A DNA stretch of 56,307 bases from contig NZ_FMKA01000024.1 of NCBI RefSeq assembly GCF_900096945.1, forward strand, positions 1 through 56,307. The letters are read 5' to 3'. The notes below the pieces were generated by a model that was not told where the DNA came from, ran no database searches, and saw nothing but the letters and a program-made list of their open reading frames with translations. The position numbers and the translations under genes were made by a program. This document shows, piece by piece, positions 43,242 to 52,784 of this stretch. Each line of letters opens with the position of its first letter. The stretch's first letter is position 1. Origin of the DNA: Anaerobium acetethylicum (GTDB lineage: Bacteria; Bacillota; Clostridia; Lachnospirales; Lachnospiraceae).

Positions 43242-45344
43242 ATGGGCATCTTATTTACTGGAAATTTATCACCTATGGCAAGTGGCTTTTTTCGAAAAAT
43301 TGATCAGAACCATAAGATCGTTGTATGTGGAAAGAGCGGCATTAAGGATTTCGGCAATCTGAGCGTGACGCCATACGATTATAACATTGATGAAGCCGAA
43401 TTTAAGAATATCTTCAAAACTTATAGTTTTAAAACAGTCATTTATATATCGAATACGATAGATGGGGCAATCAAGGCCTTTGACGAACTTGAAAATCTTG
43501 AAAATACTCTTTATCTCTGCAGACAGAATAAAGTGACGAATTTTATCTATATTACTGACAATGATTTTGAAGAGGGAACGCATGAAAACAACAGCAATAG
43601 CAGCAGATTCATCCTGCAGCAGGCCTGTGAAAGCCTGTGCCGGAATTCGTCAAAGGAATACGGCATCAATCTTACGCTGGTCAGAGTACCCTATATATAT
43701 AACACGGAGATGAATGTGAAGCCGCATCTGTTTTCCCAATTGGGAATATGGGTAAATGCAGCTGTCCTTGAGAAGAAGATTGCGTTCCCGGGAAATCCGG
43801 ATGATGAGGTGGATTTTCTCTGGGATGAAGACCTTGGCATCTTGCTGGACAGGATACTGGACGATCCGCCTAAAGGATATCTGGAGATGAACATTGCTGG
43901 AAGAAATGGAATGACTTATCATCAGCTGTCAGAAATGATCAGGAGTCACGTAGCTGATATAGAGGTGAGCTATATTCATAAAAGAATTGCCATACCACAA
44001 TATGCTAAGGGACCGGAAGCAAGGCAAAAATACGGATGGTTTCCTGTTGGCAGCCTGGATGAGCAGCTTCCGGGAATGATTGCATCATGCAGAAGCCAGT
44101 ACAAGAAGAGAAAGAGTTTTTTATTTGGAGCGAATACGAAAGTAAAGGATGTGCTGTCAGTATCTATTGAGCTGATTTTCTTTTTTGCGCTTACAACATA
44201 CCTGGATTATTGGACAGCAGATAATGCGCAGATTGGTTTTTTGGATTTCCGGCTCATTTTCGTTGTAGTAATGGGGGTTCTGAGGGGGCTGGATATCGGT
44301 ATGCTGGCCGCTGCAGCTGCATGTATCGGTTATGTTTTCAGTGCAACGGTTGAACTGCAATGGCAGATCGTCTTCTATAACGTGCAGAACTGGCTGCCTT
44401 TTGCGGCTTATTTTCTGGCAGGTTCCGTTTCCGGATATACAAGCGATAAAAGCAATGATGCCATCAGATTTTTAAAGCAGGAGCAGGAGGTTTTGGAACA
44501 GAAATATATATTTCTCAGTGAATTATATATGAAGGCATTGGAAAATAAGGATGCATTCAACAGCCAGATTATCGGGTATAAAAACAGTTATGGAAGAATT
44601 TATGAGGTGACGAAAAAACTGGAATCCACCATTCCGGAACAGATATTCTACGAAGCCGTTCAAGTTCTGGAGGACGTTCTGGAGAATTGTTATGTAGCAA
44701 TCTATTCCGTTAAGGAAGACAGTGATTATGCCAGACTGAATGTCTGCTCAAAGGCTCTTCATACCGTATTGCAGAAGTCTGTCAGGATTTCTGATTATCC
44801 GGAAATGATGGACAGGCTGAATGCGGATAAAACGTGGATAAATACAAAATGTCTGCCTGATTATCCAGCCTATGCGATCGCAATCACCCATAATAAAAAA
44901 ATAGCAGGCCTGATATGTCTGCAGTATGCGGAGGACAGGCAGATGAACCTCGACTTTTCAAACAGGTTCAAAATAGTTTCCGGGCTGATCAAGAATTCTC
45001 TGATCAGGGCCATTGAGAGAAGGGAACAGGCAGAATGCGGAACCATGATTCCTAATACCAGGATACTCAGGAAAGAACATTTCCAGAAGGTGCTGGAAGT
45101 GAAGCGGCAGATGAAGGAAAAGGAAATATCGGAATATCTGCTGATCAGACTTTTTAATACGGGCAGAAAATTAACGGAATTAAGCGATACGGTTTCGAAG
45201 ATGGTAAGGGATAATGATATCATCGGATTAGGGGAAGATGAGCAGGTATATCTGATCCTTTCCCAAACGAACAGCGGCTATCTTTCTGTCATTGCAGAGA
45301 GGCTTCAAAAAAATCAAATCCAGTTTGAACTGGTTCATTCTTAA
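43242..45344 (+). CDS. pelD: PelD-like cyclic-di-GMP receptor fused to an epimerase-like domain
   Basis: 700 residues, preceded by AAAAGGAG. Residues 1-275 resemble an extended SDR/NAD-dependent epimerase (VRVPYIYN, KIAFPGNPDDEVDFLWDEDLGILLDRIL, YLEMNIAGRNGMTYHQLSEMI), but the N-terminal glycine motif is degenerate and no YxxxK is visible. Four transmembrane helices follow (about 295-405), then a coiled-coil, a GAF domain and a degenerate GGDEF domain. The latter has GEDEQ (664-668) in place of GGDEF but keeps an RxxD I-site, RDND at 656-659, the feature by which PelD binds cyclic-di-GMP. First gene of the pel operon; it should switch on polymer synthesis with PelE and PelF. Confidence 0.85.
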   Translation: MGILFTGNLSPMASGFFRKIDQNHKIVVCGKSGIKDFGNLSVTPYDYNIDEAEFKNIFKTYSFKTVIYISNTIDGAIKAFDELENLENTLYLCRQNKVTNFIYITDNDFEEGTHENNSNSSRFILQQACESLCRNSSKEYGINLTLVRVPYIYNTEMNVKPHLFSQLGIWVNAAVLEKKIAFPGNPDDEVDFLWDEDLGILLDRILDDPPKGYLEMNIAGRNGMTYHQLSEMIRSHVADIEVSYIHKRIAIPQYAKGPEARQKYGWFPVGSLDEQLPGMIASCRSQYKKRKSFLFGANTKVKDVLSVSIELIFFFALTTYLDYWTADNAQIGFLDFRLIFVVVMGVLRGLDIGMLAAAAACIGYVFSATVELQWQIVFYNVQNWLPFAAYFLAGSVSGYTSDKSNDAIRFLKQEQEVLEQKYIFLSELYMKALENKDAFNSQIIGYKNSYGRIYEVTKKLESTIPEQIFYEAVQVLEDVLENCYVAIYSVKEDSDYARLNVCSKALHTVLQKSVRISDYPEMMDRLNADKTWINTKCLPDYPAYAIAITHNKKIAGLICLQYAEDRQMNLDFSNRFKIVSGLIKNSLIRAIERREQAECGTMIPNTRILRKEHFQKVLEVKRQMKEKEISEYLLIRLFNTGRKLTELSDTVSKMVRDNDIIGLGEDEQVYLILSQTNSGYLSVIAERLQKNQIQFELVHS

Positions 45345-45362
45345 CTGGTTGAAGGGAATAGT

Positions 45363-46256
45363 ATGACTTTGTGGCTGATTTTTGGAATGCATATGTTCAT
45401 ATGCATTCTCGTATATATATTTATGAGAAAAAGAATATTTCATACCGGCAGTCTAATTATGCCGATGGTGGTCCTGATTCCATTCTGGGGGTTCTGCGCA
45501 TTGCTGATTGAAGAGTGCATCATAAGAAGAAAAAAAATGGGAACAAAGACGGTCGGCATCGAAAAGCTGAACCTGAGAGACCAGAAATACAGGCGGATTG
45601 AGGTGGAAAAGACTGAAAAGAAAACGGTAACGGTTCCTTTAGAAGAGGCCATGCTGATCAATGATGCAAAAACACGTCGCTCCCTGATGCTCGATATCCT
45701 GCATAAGAATCCGAATGAGTATGTGCATATGCTGAAAAGGGTAAGTTTAAGCGATGACACGGAATTGACCCATTATGCGACTACGACGATTATGGAGATA
45801 CAAAGCGATTTTGAAAAGCAAATTAGGAAAAGCTATTTACAGTTGAAAAAATGTCCGGAAGACTGGGAGCTTCTGGAGGGTTATATAAATCTGCTTCAGA
45901 ATTATATAGATTCCGGGCTGATTTCCGGAAACATACTTTTAATACAGAGAAGCAAACTGAAAAAGGCCTTAGAGAAAGCGCTTGAAGGAGCTCCCGATGA
46001 AAAGAGGATATACCTGCTGTTTATAGAAAATGAACTTGCAGCAGGCCAGTATGCCGGAATTGAAGGGATGCTGAAGACTGCGAAGGCCAGATGGCCCGAG
46101 GAAGAAAAGATATATATGCTTTATTTGAATTATTACAGGAATTCTGGTAAAGGAGTCGAAATCAGGCAACTTTTTAAGGAAATCCAGGAAAACAAAATAT
46201 ATCTGTCAAGAAAAGGGAAAGAATGGTTCGGCTTTTGGAACGCAGAGGTGAATTAA
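45363..46256 (+). CDS. pelE: PelE-like membrane protein with helical repeats
   Basis: 297 residues. Two hydrophobic segments at the N-terminus (about 2-20 and 32-50), then a soluble helical region with TPR-like spacing (NPNEYVHMLKRVSL, CPEDWELLEGYINLLQNYIDSG, DEKRIYLLFIENELAAGQYAGIEGML). PelE proteins have this layout and link PelD to PelF at the inner membrane. Sequence identity to characterised PelE is expected to be low; position between pelD and the deacetylase supports the call. Confidence 0.75.
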   Translation: MTLWLIFGMHMFICILVYIFMRKRIFHTGSLIMPMVVLIPFWGFCALLIEECIIRRKKMGTKTVGIEKLNLRDQKYRRIEVEKTEKKTVTVPLEEAMLINDAKTRRSLMLDILHKNPNEYVHMLKRVSLSDDTELTHYATTTIMEIQSDFEKQIRKSYLQLKKCPEDWELLEGYINLLQNYIDSGLISGNILLIQRSKLKKALEKALEGAPDEKRIYLLFIENELAAGQYAGIEGMLKTAKARWPEEEKIYMLYLNYYRNSGKGVEIRQLFKEIQENKIYLSRKGKEWFGFWNAEVN

Positions 46257-46259
46257 ATC

Positions 46260-48077
46260 ATGAAAACGAATTCCTTTAAAATTATATGGTCACTGCTTGC
46301 GCTGGCAATCTGCGGGCTGGTCCTTCTTGCTGAAAGAAAGGGAATTGCAGGCGGGGAGAAGCAGGATATTCAAAGTGTAAAAACGGAAATGGAAGAAACT
46401 ACCGTCTATTCGGGCGCTGTCGATGCAGGGAAGGACTGTCTGCTTATCATGGATTCGGCAGTTGAGACCAGCGTTGTATTTGAGGAAAGCATGTCCTATA
46501 TCCTTGAGAGCCTGTCGGTAGGCTATGATGTTGTGGATCTGGAAAAGGAGACCCTCCCGGAATTGGGACCATATCAGACGGTGGTACTTGCAGTTTCAGA
46601 TCTGTCACATCTGAAAGAGGATATCGTCAAGATAAGCGATTGGGTAAAAAATGGCGGAAGACTTATGAATACGGATACCTATGAGCCAAATAGCTACTTT
46701 CAGATTCTGTCTGGAAAAATGGGGATCAGTGAAGGGGGAAATGGGTTTACGACAGTTTCGAAAATTCATGTTGAAGATGGATTTATGATTGGAGGCGGCA
46801 GGGACTTCGATTTTGGAGAAAGCACCGGGTATGCCATTGTTGTACAGCTTGATGACGAATGTAAGGTGCTGGTTGATTCGGCAGACAGTGGTGTTCCGCT
46901 TCTGTGGGAGAGAGAGTATGGAGAAGGCAGATTCGTAGTTATGAATATGGGTGAAACCGGAAAGATTAACAGAGGCTTTCTGACGGCGGCATATAGCCTG
47001 CTCCAGGACGCTTTTGCATATCCGGTTATTAATGCATCGGCCTACTATATTGATGATTTCCCGGCACCGGTTCCTGACGGACAGAACGAGTACATCACAA
47101 AGGATTACCAGACAAGCATCAAGGATTTTTATATGAATATCTGGCTGCCGACAGTGCTGGAGTGGGAAGAAAAATACGGCATCGTCCATACCGGAATGAT
47201 TGTAGAAACTTACTCGGATCGGGTAAAGGGACCATTCGAAGAGCAGGCGGAGTCAGAAAAATTTGAATTATATGGTAATCTGCTTTTGAACAACGGTGGA
47301 GAATTAGGTCTTCACGGCTATAATCATATGCCCCTTTGTATGGAAGGGTTTAATTATCTTGGGCTTTATGACGGTTACAGGCTGTGGCCAGATGAAGATG
47401 AGATGAAAGCTTCATTGGAAGAACTGTTAAGATTTTCACAGGAGCTGTTTCCATATGAAAAATTTTCGGTTTATGTACCGCCGTCCAATATCCTGTCGGA
47501 AGAGGGGCGGAAGATGATTGCAGACTATTTTCCGGATATCACGACCATATCCAGTGTCTATCTGCCATCAGCCGGTGGTTGTGAATACATACAGGAATTC
47601 GGGGTTGGAGAGGACGGCCTGATTGATACGCCAAGAATTGTCTCAGGATGTATTATTGATAGCTATATGGAGCTGGCGGCCTTTTCAGAACTGAATTTTC
47701 ACTATGTGCAGTCCCATTTCCTGCATCAGGATGATGCACTGGATGCAGAGAGGGGCGCTGATCTGGGATGGGAAGAGTTGAGCAGGAGGTTCGAGGATTA
47801 TCTGGGCTGGATCGGCGACTCAGCACCGGACATCAGGAACGTTACAGGAAGCCAGATGGGACAGGCGGTCGAACAGTATGACAAGCTGTCGGTGAAACAA
47901 TCCTATGGCGATCGTGAGCTGCATATCGAGCTAGGTGGATTTTCAAAGGAAGCGTATCTGATGCTGCGTCTTAACCAGGGCAGGATTGGCACCATTGATG
48001 GCGGAGAATATGAACATATAGAAGGGAATCTGTATCTGATACATGCGCTTCAGGATGAGGTTACCATTACCTGGTGA
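46260..48077 (+). CDS. DUF2194 / PelA-like polysaccharide deacetylase
   Basis: 605 residues with one N-terminal transmembrane helix (about 7-24) and an extracytoplasmic body. Residues about 55-240 look like a glutamine amidotransferase-like domain (TVVLAVSDLSHLKEDIVKISDWVKNGGRLM). The second half is deacetylase-like: YIDDFPAPVPDG with paired Asp, GELGLHGYNHMPL with two His, and YVPPSNILSEEG. It holds the PelA place in the operon but lacks an evident glycoside hydrolase domain. It should deacetylate N-acetyl-hexosamine polymer during export. Its stop overlaps the frame of the next gene. Confidence 0.78.
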   Translation: MKTNSFKIIWSLLALAICGLVLLAERKGIAGGEKQDIQSVKTEMEETTVYSGAVDAGKDCLLIMDSAVETSVVFEESMSYILESLSVGYDVVDLEKETLPELGPYQTVVLAVSDLSHLKEDIVKISDWVKNGGRLMNTDTYEPNSYFQILSGKMGISEGGNGFTTVSKIHVEDGFMIGGGRDFDFGESTGYAIVVQLDDECKVLVDSADSGVPLLWEREYGEGRFVVMNMGETGKINRGFLTAAYSLLQDAFAYPVINASAYYIDDFPAPVPDGQNEYITKDYQTSIKDFYMNIWLPTVLEWEEKYGIVHTGMIVETYSDRVKGPFEEQAESEKFELYGNLLLNNGGELGLHGYNHMPLCMEGFNYLGLYDGYRLWPDEDEMKASLEELLRFSQELFPYEKFSVYVPPSNILSEEGRKMIADYFPDITTISSVYLPSAGGCEYIQEFGVGEDGLIDTPRIVSGCIIDSYMELAAFSELNFHYVQSHFLHQDDALDAERGADLGWEELSRRFEDYLGWIGDSAPDIRNVTGSQMGQAVEQYDKLSVKQSYGDRELHIELGGFSKEAYLMLRLNQGRIGTIDGGEYEHIEGNLYLIHALQDEVTITW

Positions 48078-48139
48078 GGCTGAAACAGAAGGATCACTGC
48101 AGCATGGCAGGAGGCAGACTCGGGAACGGGAGGAATAAT

Positions 48140-49540
48140 TTGAAGGTTTGTTTGATATTAGAAGGAAGCTATCCATATGTTTACGGGGGTGTGTCCAGCT
48201 GGACCCATCAATATATTCAGGCAATGCCGGATGTGGAATTCATATTGTGGTGCATTGCCGCAAAAGCAGAGGAAAGAGGAAAGTTTAAATTCCAGATACC
48301 CGGGAATGTCACGGAAATACATGAGGTATTTCTGGATGATGCGTTGAAAATGAAGGCATCCGGAAGAAATAAAGTGAAGCTCAGGGAATGTGAAGCAGAG
48401 GAACTTGAAAAGCTTCTGGAGTGCAGAAGCCTGAACTGGGATACCTTGTTTGAACTTTTTCAGAATAAGCGGATGAAACCCATGGCGCTTATGACGAGCC
48501 TTGAATTTTGGAATATATTAGAAAACATATGTCTGAAAAAATATCCGTTCGCAGCATTTTCGGATTTTTTTCATACTGTCCGTTCTATGCTGCTTCCGGA
48601 ACTGTTCCTGATGACAAAAGAAGTTCCCGAAGCAGATATTTATCATGCGACCGCAACCGGCTATAGCGGACTGCTTGGCAGCATGGGAAAATGGAAGTAT
48701 GGAAAGCCGTTTATACTTACGGAGCATGGTATTTATACGAGAGAGCGTGAGGAAGAAATCCTCCGTGCAAAATGGGTGATTCCATATTATAAGCAGCAAT
48801 GGATTGATCTGTTTTATACCTTCTCGGACTGCGCCTATAGCCATGCAGATGTAATCACTGCCCTTTTTGAGAGGGCGAACCGGATTCAGGAGGATCTGGG
48901 CTGCAATCCGCAAAAATTAAGGGTACTGCCTAACGGCGTCCATTATGACAGGTTTTCGGGAATTCCTGTGAAAAAAAAGGATGGATATATCGATATAGGA
49001 GCAGTAGTGCGTATTGCCAAAATAAAGGATATCAAGACCATGATTTATGCGTTCGCAGAACTGAAGATTTCCCTGCCAGAGTCCAGGCTTCATATCATGG
49101 GGGATGTGGATGATGAAGAATATTTCACAGAATGCAGGCAGCTGGTACAGCAGCTGGGAACAGAAGACATAATATTTACCGGAGTTGTGAATGTAATCGA
49201 ATATATGGAGAAATTTGATTTTACAATTCTTACAAGCATATCAGAAGGGCAGCCGCTGTCAGTTCTGGAATCTTTCGCAGCAAAAAGGCCATGCGTAGTG
49301 ACAGATGTGGGGTGCTGCAGGGAACTGATCGACGGAAGCCGCGAAGATGCCATAGGAGCGGCGGGAATATGTGTGGCGCCAATGAATAAGGAGGCACTTA
49401 CCCATGCCATGTACCGGATGGCAACGGACGAAAATATGAGAATGAACATGGGTGAAGCGGGTCAGGAGAGGGTCCGCAGATATTATACCCACGAGAGCAG
49501 CATGAGCCGTTATAAAGAATTGTATAAAGAGGTGGTATAG
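48140..49540 (+). CDS. pelF: PelF-like glycosyltransferase (GT4)
   Basis: 466 residues from a TTG at 48140, six bases after GGGAGGA; the frame is open back to a GTG at 48074, but PelF-type proteins begin with the motif that starts here (KVCLILEGSYPYVYGGVSSW). The GT-B fold is evident: the DUF3492 N-terminal part, a central TEHGIYTREREEEI and the C-terminal donor half (PNGVHYDRF, VVRIAKIKDIKTMIYAF, GVVNVIEYMEKFDFTILTSISEGQPLSVLESFAAKRPCV). PelF polymerises UDP-activated N-acetylhexosamines in the cytoplasm. The stop directly adjoins the pelG start. Confidence 0.92.
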   Translation: MKVCLILEGSYPYVYGGVSSWTHQYIQAMPDVEFILWCIAAKAEERGKFKFQIPGNVTEIHEVFLDDALKMKASGRNKVKLRECEAEELEKLLECRSLNWDTLFELFQNKRMKPMALMTSLEFWNILENICLKKYPFAAFSDFFHTVRSMLLPELFLMTKEVPEADIYHATATGYSGLLGSMGKWKYGKPFILTEHGIYTREREEEILRAKWVIPYYKQQWIDLFYTFSDCAYSHADVITALFERANRIQEDLGCNPQKLRVLPNGVHYDRFSGIPVKKKDGYIDIGAVVRIAKIKDIKTMIYAFAELKISLPESRLHIMGDVDDEEYFTECRQLVQQLGTEDIIFTGVVNVIEYMEKFDFTILTSISEGQPLSVLESFAAKRPCVVTDVGCCRELIDGSREDAIGAAGICVAPMNKEALTHAMYRMATDENMRMNMGEAGQERVRRYYTHESSMSRYKELYKEVV

Positions 49541-51025
49541 ATGGCAGGCATTGGATTTGAACTGAAAAAACTGTTTCAAAAAAAGGGCATATTTGCTCTT
49601 TTGAAGGCATATGGATATGCAGGCATTGTGTGTACCGGTCCCATGATTCTTGGCATCCTGCTGCTTCTTGGCGTGCGTATTTTAGCGGCCTATGGAGGCG
49701 CGGATGAACATAGCCAGGAGCTGCTTAACTGCATGATTACCTATACCCTTCTGGCATCCCTTGCGGTGTCAAGCATGTTTTCCATGGTGACCACCAGGTT
49801 TATCGCAGATGCCCTTTATGAGGAGAAAAATGAACTGGTTATGCCGAGCTTTCACGGCAGCGTTTCCATCATGCTTGGAATCGGAAGCGTTCTTTACGGA
49901 ATCTTCCTTTGGAACGCAGGAATTTCGATAACCGATCAGCTGCTCTGCCTGATTCTGTTCGGGGAACTGGTCGTGGTCTGGACTGAAATCAATTACCTGA
50001 CTGCCATCAAGGATTACCAGAATATTCTTCTGACCTTCTTCTTCTCTCTGTCAGCGGCGCTGCTGGCGGGCTATGTTCTGATTGTGAACGGCCAGCCGCC
50101 CATTCCTTCCCTTTTATGCACCATGACATTAGGGTACGGCATTATGATGGTATGGTACTACTCGCTGCTGCTTCAGTATTTCCCGAAAGGAGCAGGAAGT
50201 TCCTTCCATTTTCTGAAATGGATCGACCGTTGTCCGGCGCTGGCTGTGCTGGGAATACTTATGGTATCAGGATTGTTCGCCCATCTGGTCCTGATGTGGT
50301 TCAGCCCCGTAGGGATTCAGATCCAGGGCTCTTTTTACGGGGCCCCGTCCTATGATATTCCAGCATTGTTTGCGTTCCTTTCCATATTGATCACGACGAT
50401 CAATTTTGTAACCTCAGTGGAAGTGAATTTTTATCCAAAATACCGCAACTGCTTCAGTCTTTTTAATGACGGCGGTTCCCTGACTGATATTCTGCAGGCT
50501 GAAGAGGAAATGAAGGTGACCCTCGTAAAAGAGCTGGAATACACGTTTACGAAGCAGGTGTTTACAACCATTGTCTTTATTATAGGAGGAACCATTCTCC
50601 TGCCCAGGATTCCGATGAGTTTTTCAGACGAAACATTGGGAATCTACAGAGTACTCTGTGTCGGATATGCTTTTTATGCAATAGGGAACTGTATTATGCT
50701 CATACAATTGTATTTTGCCGATAACAGGGGGGCTTTGGTCAGCGGAACGCTGTTTGCGGCATTCAGCATCCTGGGGACCGTGCTTCTGATGAATGGAAGC
50801 ATCCGGTATTATGGGTTTGGCTTTATGGCAGGAGGCGCTGCCTTCTCTGTGTATGCTTTGCTGAGGCTCGGCAGCTATCTGCAGAAGCTGGGGTACCATG
50901 TTCTCTGCCGCCAGCCAGTCGTGTTTCGGGAAAAAAGAACGTTTATTACTGATCTGAGTGAATATCTGGATCGAAGATATGAAAATAAATATTTGAAAGG
51001 AGAAAATGCCTGTGTGGAAAAATAA
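49541..51025 (+). CDS. pelG: PelG-like polysaccharide transporter
   Basis: 494 residues, about twelve transmembrane helices. The family signature is at the start: MAGIGFELKKLF, then KAYGYAGIVCTGPMILG, and later FVTSVEVNFYPKYRNCFSLFNDGGSLTDI. PelG, a Wzx-like protein of the MOP superfamily, exports the polymer made by PelF across the membrane. The ATG follows the pelF stop without a gap; the CotH gene overlaps its end by 20 bp. Confidence 0.93.
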   Translation: MAGIGFELKKLFQKKGIFALLKAYGYAGIVCTGPMILGILLLLGVRILAAYGGADEHSQELLNCMITYTLLASLAVSSMFSMVTTRFIADALYEEKNELVMPSFHGSVSIMLGIGSVLYGIFLWNAGISITDQLLCLILFGELVVVWTEINYLTAIKDYQNILLTFFFSLSAALLAGYVLIVNGQPPIPSLLCTMTLGYGIMMVWYYSLLLQYFPKGAGSSFHFLKWIDRCPALAVLGILMVSGLFAHLVLMWFSPVGIQIQGSFYGAPSYDIPALFAFLSILITTINFVTSVEVNFYPKYRNCFSLFNDGGSLTDILQAEEEMKVTLVKELEYTFTKQVFTTIVFIIGGTILLPRIPMSFSDETLGIYRVLCVGYAFYAIGNCIMLIQLYFADNRGALVSGTLFAAFSILGTVLLMNGSIRYYGFGFMAGGAAFSVYALLRLGSYLQKLGYHVLCRQPVVFREKRTFITDLSEYLDRRYENKYLKGENACVEK

Positions 51026-52784
51026 AGGATGCAGCCTGCTGTTGTGTGTGCTGTCATGTGCTGCCGTTCTGTCAGGCTGTTCATTCGTGATGGATGACAG
51101 CAGCGATGAAAAGGCGCAGATCCAGTCAAATGGCTCCGATTATGTTAAAAAGGAATCTTCAGCAGGTACAGCCATCAAAGATAATGACATGCTGTATGTG
51201 AATGATGAGGATACGTCCGTCGTCACCATGTATCTTACGGTGAGACAGGGGAATGCAGCAGAAAATACGAATCATACATGGGAGGAGCTGAACGGGCACT
51301 CTGTCTATTATTATGAGGATCTGGGCATTGAACGCTATCAGGTCGAGGGCATTCTTCAGGCAGGAAACGAAAACGGACCGGTTGCCGGAGAGCTGGGATA
51401 TGGCGCCATGATTCCGAATGCGATCGTCAGCATTCGCGGGCAGTCATCCTCGGCAGCAGCGGTGAAGTCCTATAAAATCGAAATCAAAGATGGAAAGGGA
51501 GCGTGGAGGGAGCAGCAGACAATCAACCTGAATAAGCATGTCTATGACGGAGTCGGCTTCAGGAATAAACTCTGCTATGACCTGATGGAAGAGCTGCCGG
51601 GAATGATAAGCCTCAGGACCCAGTTCGTGCACTTGTATGTAAAGGATGAAACAGCAGGGGCAGATACGGGATTTGTAGATTATGGTCTGTATACGCAGGT
51701 GGAACAGCCCAATAAGACATTCCTTGAAAATCACGGGCTGGACCGCTTCGGTCATCTCTATAAGCTGAATGTATTCGAATTCTACAGATACGAGGATCTG
51801 ATCAAGTTGAAAAGCGATGCCGGTTATGATGAGGCGGCATTCAATGAAATTCTTGAGAGCAAAGGAAATGACGACCACAGCAAATTAATAGAAATGCTGG
51901 AGGACGTCAACAACTATGCAAAACCGGTCGAGGAAGTGTTTGGAAAATGGTTTGATGAAGAGAACTTCTTCTCGTGGATGGCATTCCATATCCTGGTTGG
52001 AAATACGGACACCCAGTCAAGAAACACACTGATGTACAGCCCCACGAATCTGGATAAATGGTATTTCATATCCTGGGACAACGACGGTGCGCTGAAGCTG
52101 ACGCAGGAGAAACTGGATAATGCTGCAGTCGAGAATGGGTGGCAGTATGGCGTAAGCAATTACTGGGGTAATATACTGATCCAGAGGGTGCTGAAATCCG
52201 ATGACTACCGTCAGAAGCTGGAGGATAAAATCGAAGAGTACCGGGGATTGCTGGCAGAAGAGAAGCTGGCAGAGATGATAACGGGGTATAGCACCCTGGT
52301 CAGGGAATATAAGAACCAGCTGCCCGATAAGATGACAAGCAGACTGACAGATCAGGAATATCTTCAGGTATGTGAGGGAATGCCAAAAGAGATTGAAGAG
52401 AATTATCAGCTGTATAAGGAGAGCCTGGAATCACCCATGCCTTTTTATATCGGCGCTCCCACATTGCAGGACGGAGGGTTTCTCTATTCGTGGGATAACG
52501 CTTACGATTTTGATGATGAAATGATAACCTATACATTCGAACTTGCGAAAGACTATACTTTTGAGAACCCTGTCATAAGACAGGAAGGCATTGCAGTTCC
52601 TGGATATCAGACAGACAGACTGGAGCCGGGCCAGTATTTCATACGGATAACGGCTGAAAACGAATCTGGTTACAGGCAGCACGCCTTTGACTATTACAGA
52701 ACTGATGAAGGAGTTGAATACGGTATAAAATGCTTTTATGTACTGGAAGACGGCAGCATAGAGGGGGATACCTATGAAAAATGA
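51006..52784 (+). CDS. CotH-family kinase-like lipoprotein
   Basis: 592 residues with a lipobox (AVLSGCS). The CotH core is clear: IRGQSSSAAAVKSYKIEIK, NLNKHVYDGVGFRNKLCYDLMEEL, HILVGNTDTQSRN and the catalytic WYFISWDNDGAL. CotH proteins are atypical protein kinases first known from spore coats. The lipobox places this one outside the cell. Start: GGAG lies only three to four bases before the ATG at 51006, so a GTG at 51012 is possible. It overlaps pelG and the VTC gene, so it belongs to the same operon; its target is unknown. Confidence 0.88.
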   Translation: MPVWKNKGCSLLLCVLSCAAVLSGCSFVMDDSSDEKAQIQSNGSDYVKKESSAGTAIKDNDMLYVNDEDTSVVTMYLTVRQGNAAENTNHTWEELNGHSVYYYEDLGIERYQVEGILQAGNENGPVAGELGYGAMIPNAIVSIRGQSSSAAAVKSYKIEIKDGKGAWREQQTINLNKHVYDGVGFRNKLCYDLMEELPGMISLRTQFVHLYVKDETAGADTGFVDYGLYTQVEQPNKTFLENHGLDRFGHLYKLNVFEFYRYEDLIKLKSDAGYDEAAFNEILESKGNDDHSKLIEMLEDVNNYAKPVEEVFGKWFDEENFFSWMAFHILVGNTDTQSRNTLMYSPTNLDKWYFISWDNDGALKLTQEKLDNAAVENGWQYGVSNYWGNILIQRVLKSDDYRQKLEDKIEEYRGLLAEEKLAEMITGYSTLVREYKNQLPDKMTSRLTDQEYLQVCEGMPKEIEENYQLYKESLESPMPFYIGAPTLQDGGFLYSWDNAYDFDDEMITYTFELAKDYTFENPVIRQEGIAVPGYQTDRLEPGQYFIRITAENESGYRQHAFDYYRTDEGVEYGIKCFYVLEDGSIEGDTYEK

